This document shows positions 6,126 through 7,176 of a stretch of DNA of 7,176 nucleotides, piece after piece (the stretch's first letter is position 1; each line of letters begins with the position of its first letter). The stretch lies in NCBI GenBank assembly GCA_030601485.1, contig JAUVTO010000089.1, forward strand, positions 1 through 7,176, written 5' to 3'. The stretch is from Desulfobacterales bacterium (GTDB taxonomy: Bacteria > Desulfobacterota > Desulfobacteria > Desulfobacterales > UBA11574). A program made the translations under genes and the position numbers. The notes under the pieces were generated by a model, which worked only from the letters and a program-made list of their open reading frames with translations, did no database searches and had not been told where the DNA came from.

Positions 6126-7176
6126 ATGACATTAGAACTCAAAGAAAACATCAAGGAACATTTTGTGAAATTAGAACAATTGAAAGGGTGTCTTTGACCT
6201 TGCCGAAAAAGAAAAAAGGCTTGAGGAAATCGAGATTCTGATTGCCAAAAAAGACTTTTGGGATAATCCCGAAGCCACCAAGCCGGTTTTAAAAGAACGA
6301 ACACTGATCTCCGGTAAAATAGCATCATTTAATAAACTTTACACCGATCTTGAAGAAAGTCAGATCCTGCTTGATCTTGCCATTGAAGAGTCAGATGCTG
6401 ATACCATAAAAGAAGTCTCCCAGCAAATACAAGCAATTGACAAAAAAATAAAAAAACTTTCCATAGACCTTATGCTCGATGGCGCCGATGATCGGAACAA
6501 CGCCATTATTTCCATTAATGCAGGAGCAGGAGGAACCGAGGCTCAGGACTGGGCGGAAATGCTCTTCAGGATGTATACACGTTGGATCGAACGCAAGGGG
6601 TTCAAACTAGATGTGATTGATTTCCAGCCCGGAGATGAAGCCGGAATCAAAAGCGTTACGTTCACGGCCGGCGGCGACTATGGCTATGGCTATCTAAAGG
6701 CAGAAAAAGGTGTTCATCGCCTGGTAAGAATTTCACCGTTTAATGCAAGCGGCAAAAGGCATACCTCTTTTGCCTCCGTGTTTGTCTATCCTGAACTCGA
6801 AAACGAAATCGTTGTCCAAATTGACGACAAGGATTTACGTGTCGATGTGTTCAGGGCCAGCGGCGCCGGAGGTCAGCATGTCAACAAAACCAGCAGCGCG
6901 GTTCGCATCACTCACCTTCCAAGCGGAATAGTTGTCCAGTGCCAACAGGAAAAATCCCAGCATAGAAATAAAGAACTTGCAATGAAGGTGCTTAAAGCCC
7001 GGCTTTACCAGCTTGAGAAGCAGAAGCAGGATGAAAAATTGCAGGAAATTCACGGAAGCAAGAACGAAATTGCATGGGGAAATCAAATCAGGTCTTATGT
7101 AATGCATCCCTATCAAATGGTTAAGGATCACCGCATAAACCTTGAGGTGGGCAATGTAACCAGTGTTCTCGATGGG
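6126..7176 (+). CDS. prfB: Peptide chain release factor 2 (RF2), with programmed +1 frameshift; C-terminus beyond the window
   Basis: RF2 recognises UGA and UAA stop codons and triggers peptide release on the ribosome. The zero frame encodes 23 residues (MTLELKENIKEHF, then VKLEQLKGCL) and meets TGA at 6195-6197. A +1 shift that skips T6195 continues at 6196 (DLAEKEKRLEEIE) without further stops to the window end, giving 350 visible residues; E. coli RF2 has 365, so only a short tail is missing. The order is an N-terminal coiled-coil domain, the stop-codon recognition tripeptide SPF (203-205) and the peptidyl-transferase GGQ (248-250) in RASGAGGQHVNKTSSAVRITH. SPF marks RF2 rather than RF1 (PxT). 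Its own promoter and Shine-Dalgarno lie just upstream. The join is 6126-6194 plus 6196-7176. Confidence 0.95.
6184..6198 (+). promoter_or_regulatory. prfB programmed +1 ribosomal frameshift site
   Basis: The site reads AAGGG-TGT-CTT-TGA-C: an internal Shine-Dalgarno-like AAAGGG three bases upstream of the slippery CTT, followed by the UGA stop and a C (a poor termination context). This matches the classical RF2 autoregulatory site (E. coli AGGGGGTATCTTTGAC). When RF2 is scarce, slow termination at UGA lets the CUU-bound tRNA slip to UUU and full-length RF2 is made. Confidence 0.93.

Noticed and set aside
6195..6197. TGA read as a nonsense mutation making prfB a pseudogene
   Set aside because: The surrounding AAAGGG-TGT-CTT-TGA-C is the classical programmed frameshift context and the downstream frame is intact to the window end.
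6107..6328. Minus-strand frame covering the prfB 5' end
   Set aside because: It is antisense to the RF2 N-terminus and to the frameshift site, with no protein-like features.

Overview
The window looks like chromosome of a sulfate-reducing deltaproteobacterium, most plausibly of the Desulfobacterales (Desulfobacterota). The basis is protein flavour, an archaeal-type tungstate/molybdate transporter in a Gram-negative genome, the adjacency of lnt and prfB, and three kinds of dispersed palindromic repeat that I associate from memory with such genomes. This assignment is inference; no rRNA or other phylogenetic marker is present.

Left half, minus strand (1-3206): a four-gene operon reading right to left. 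It starts with a one-component regulator (excisionase/MerR-like HTH joined to a periplasmic-binding-protein-like sensor domain, 2265-3206). It continues with a periplasmic oxyanion-binding protein (wtpA, 1275-2261), a membrane permease (wtpB, 474-1268) and an ATPase (wtpC, 477 down past the left edge, cut at base 1). The genes are separated by 3 bp, 6 bp and an ATGA overlap, so they are almost certainly co-transcribed. Two perfect dyads whose centres lie 22 bp apart sit just upstream of the regulator and are candidate operators.

Middle (3207-3688): an intergenic region with the candidate operators, a 153-bp MITE-like palindrome with 23-bp terminal inverted repeats (3277-3429), and an AT-rich stretch leading to a divergent small gene.

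Right half, plus strand (3689-7176): a strongly acidic 137-aa protein of unknown function (3689-4102); apolipoprotein N-acyltransferase lnt (4244-5863), flanked on both sides by unrelated palindromic repeats, the left one supplying its annotated GTG start; and prfB for peptide chain release factor 2 (6126 to the right edge, incomplete). prfB has a strong sigma70-type promoter, a good ribosome binding site and the classical programmed +1 frameshift at an in-frame UGA.

The transporter operon would import tungstate and/or molybdate for pterin-cofactor enzymes, and its own regulator probably senses the same or a related ligand. Lnt matures envelope lipoproteins, and RF2 terminates translation at UGA/UAA. 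I see no new defence or mobile gene system. The most interesting items are the regulator/transporter pairing with its dyads, the repeats reshaping gene boundaries, and the recoding site.
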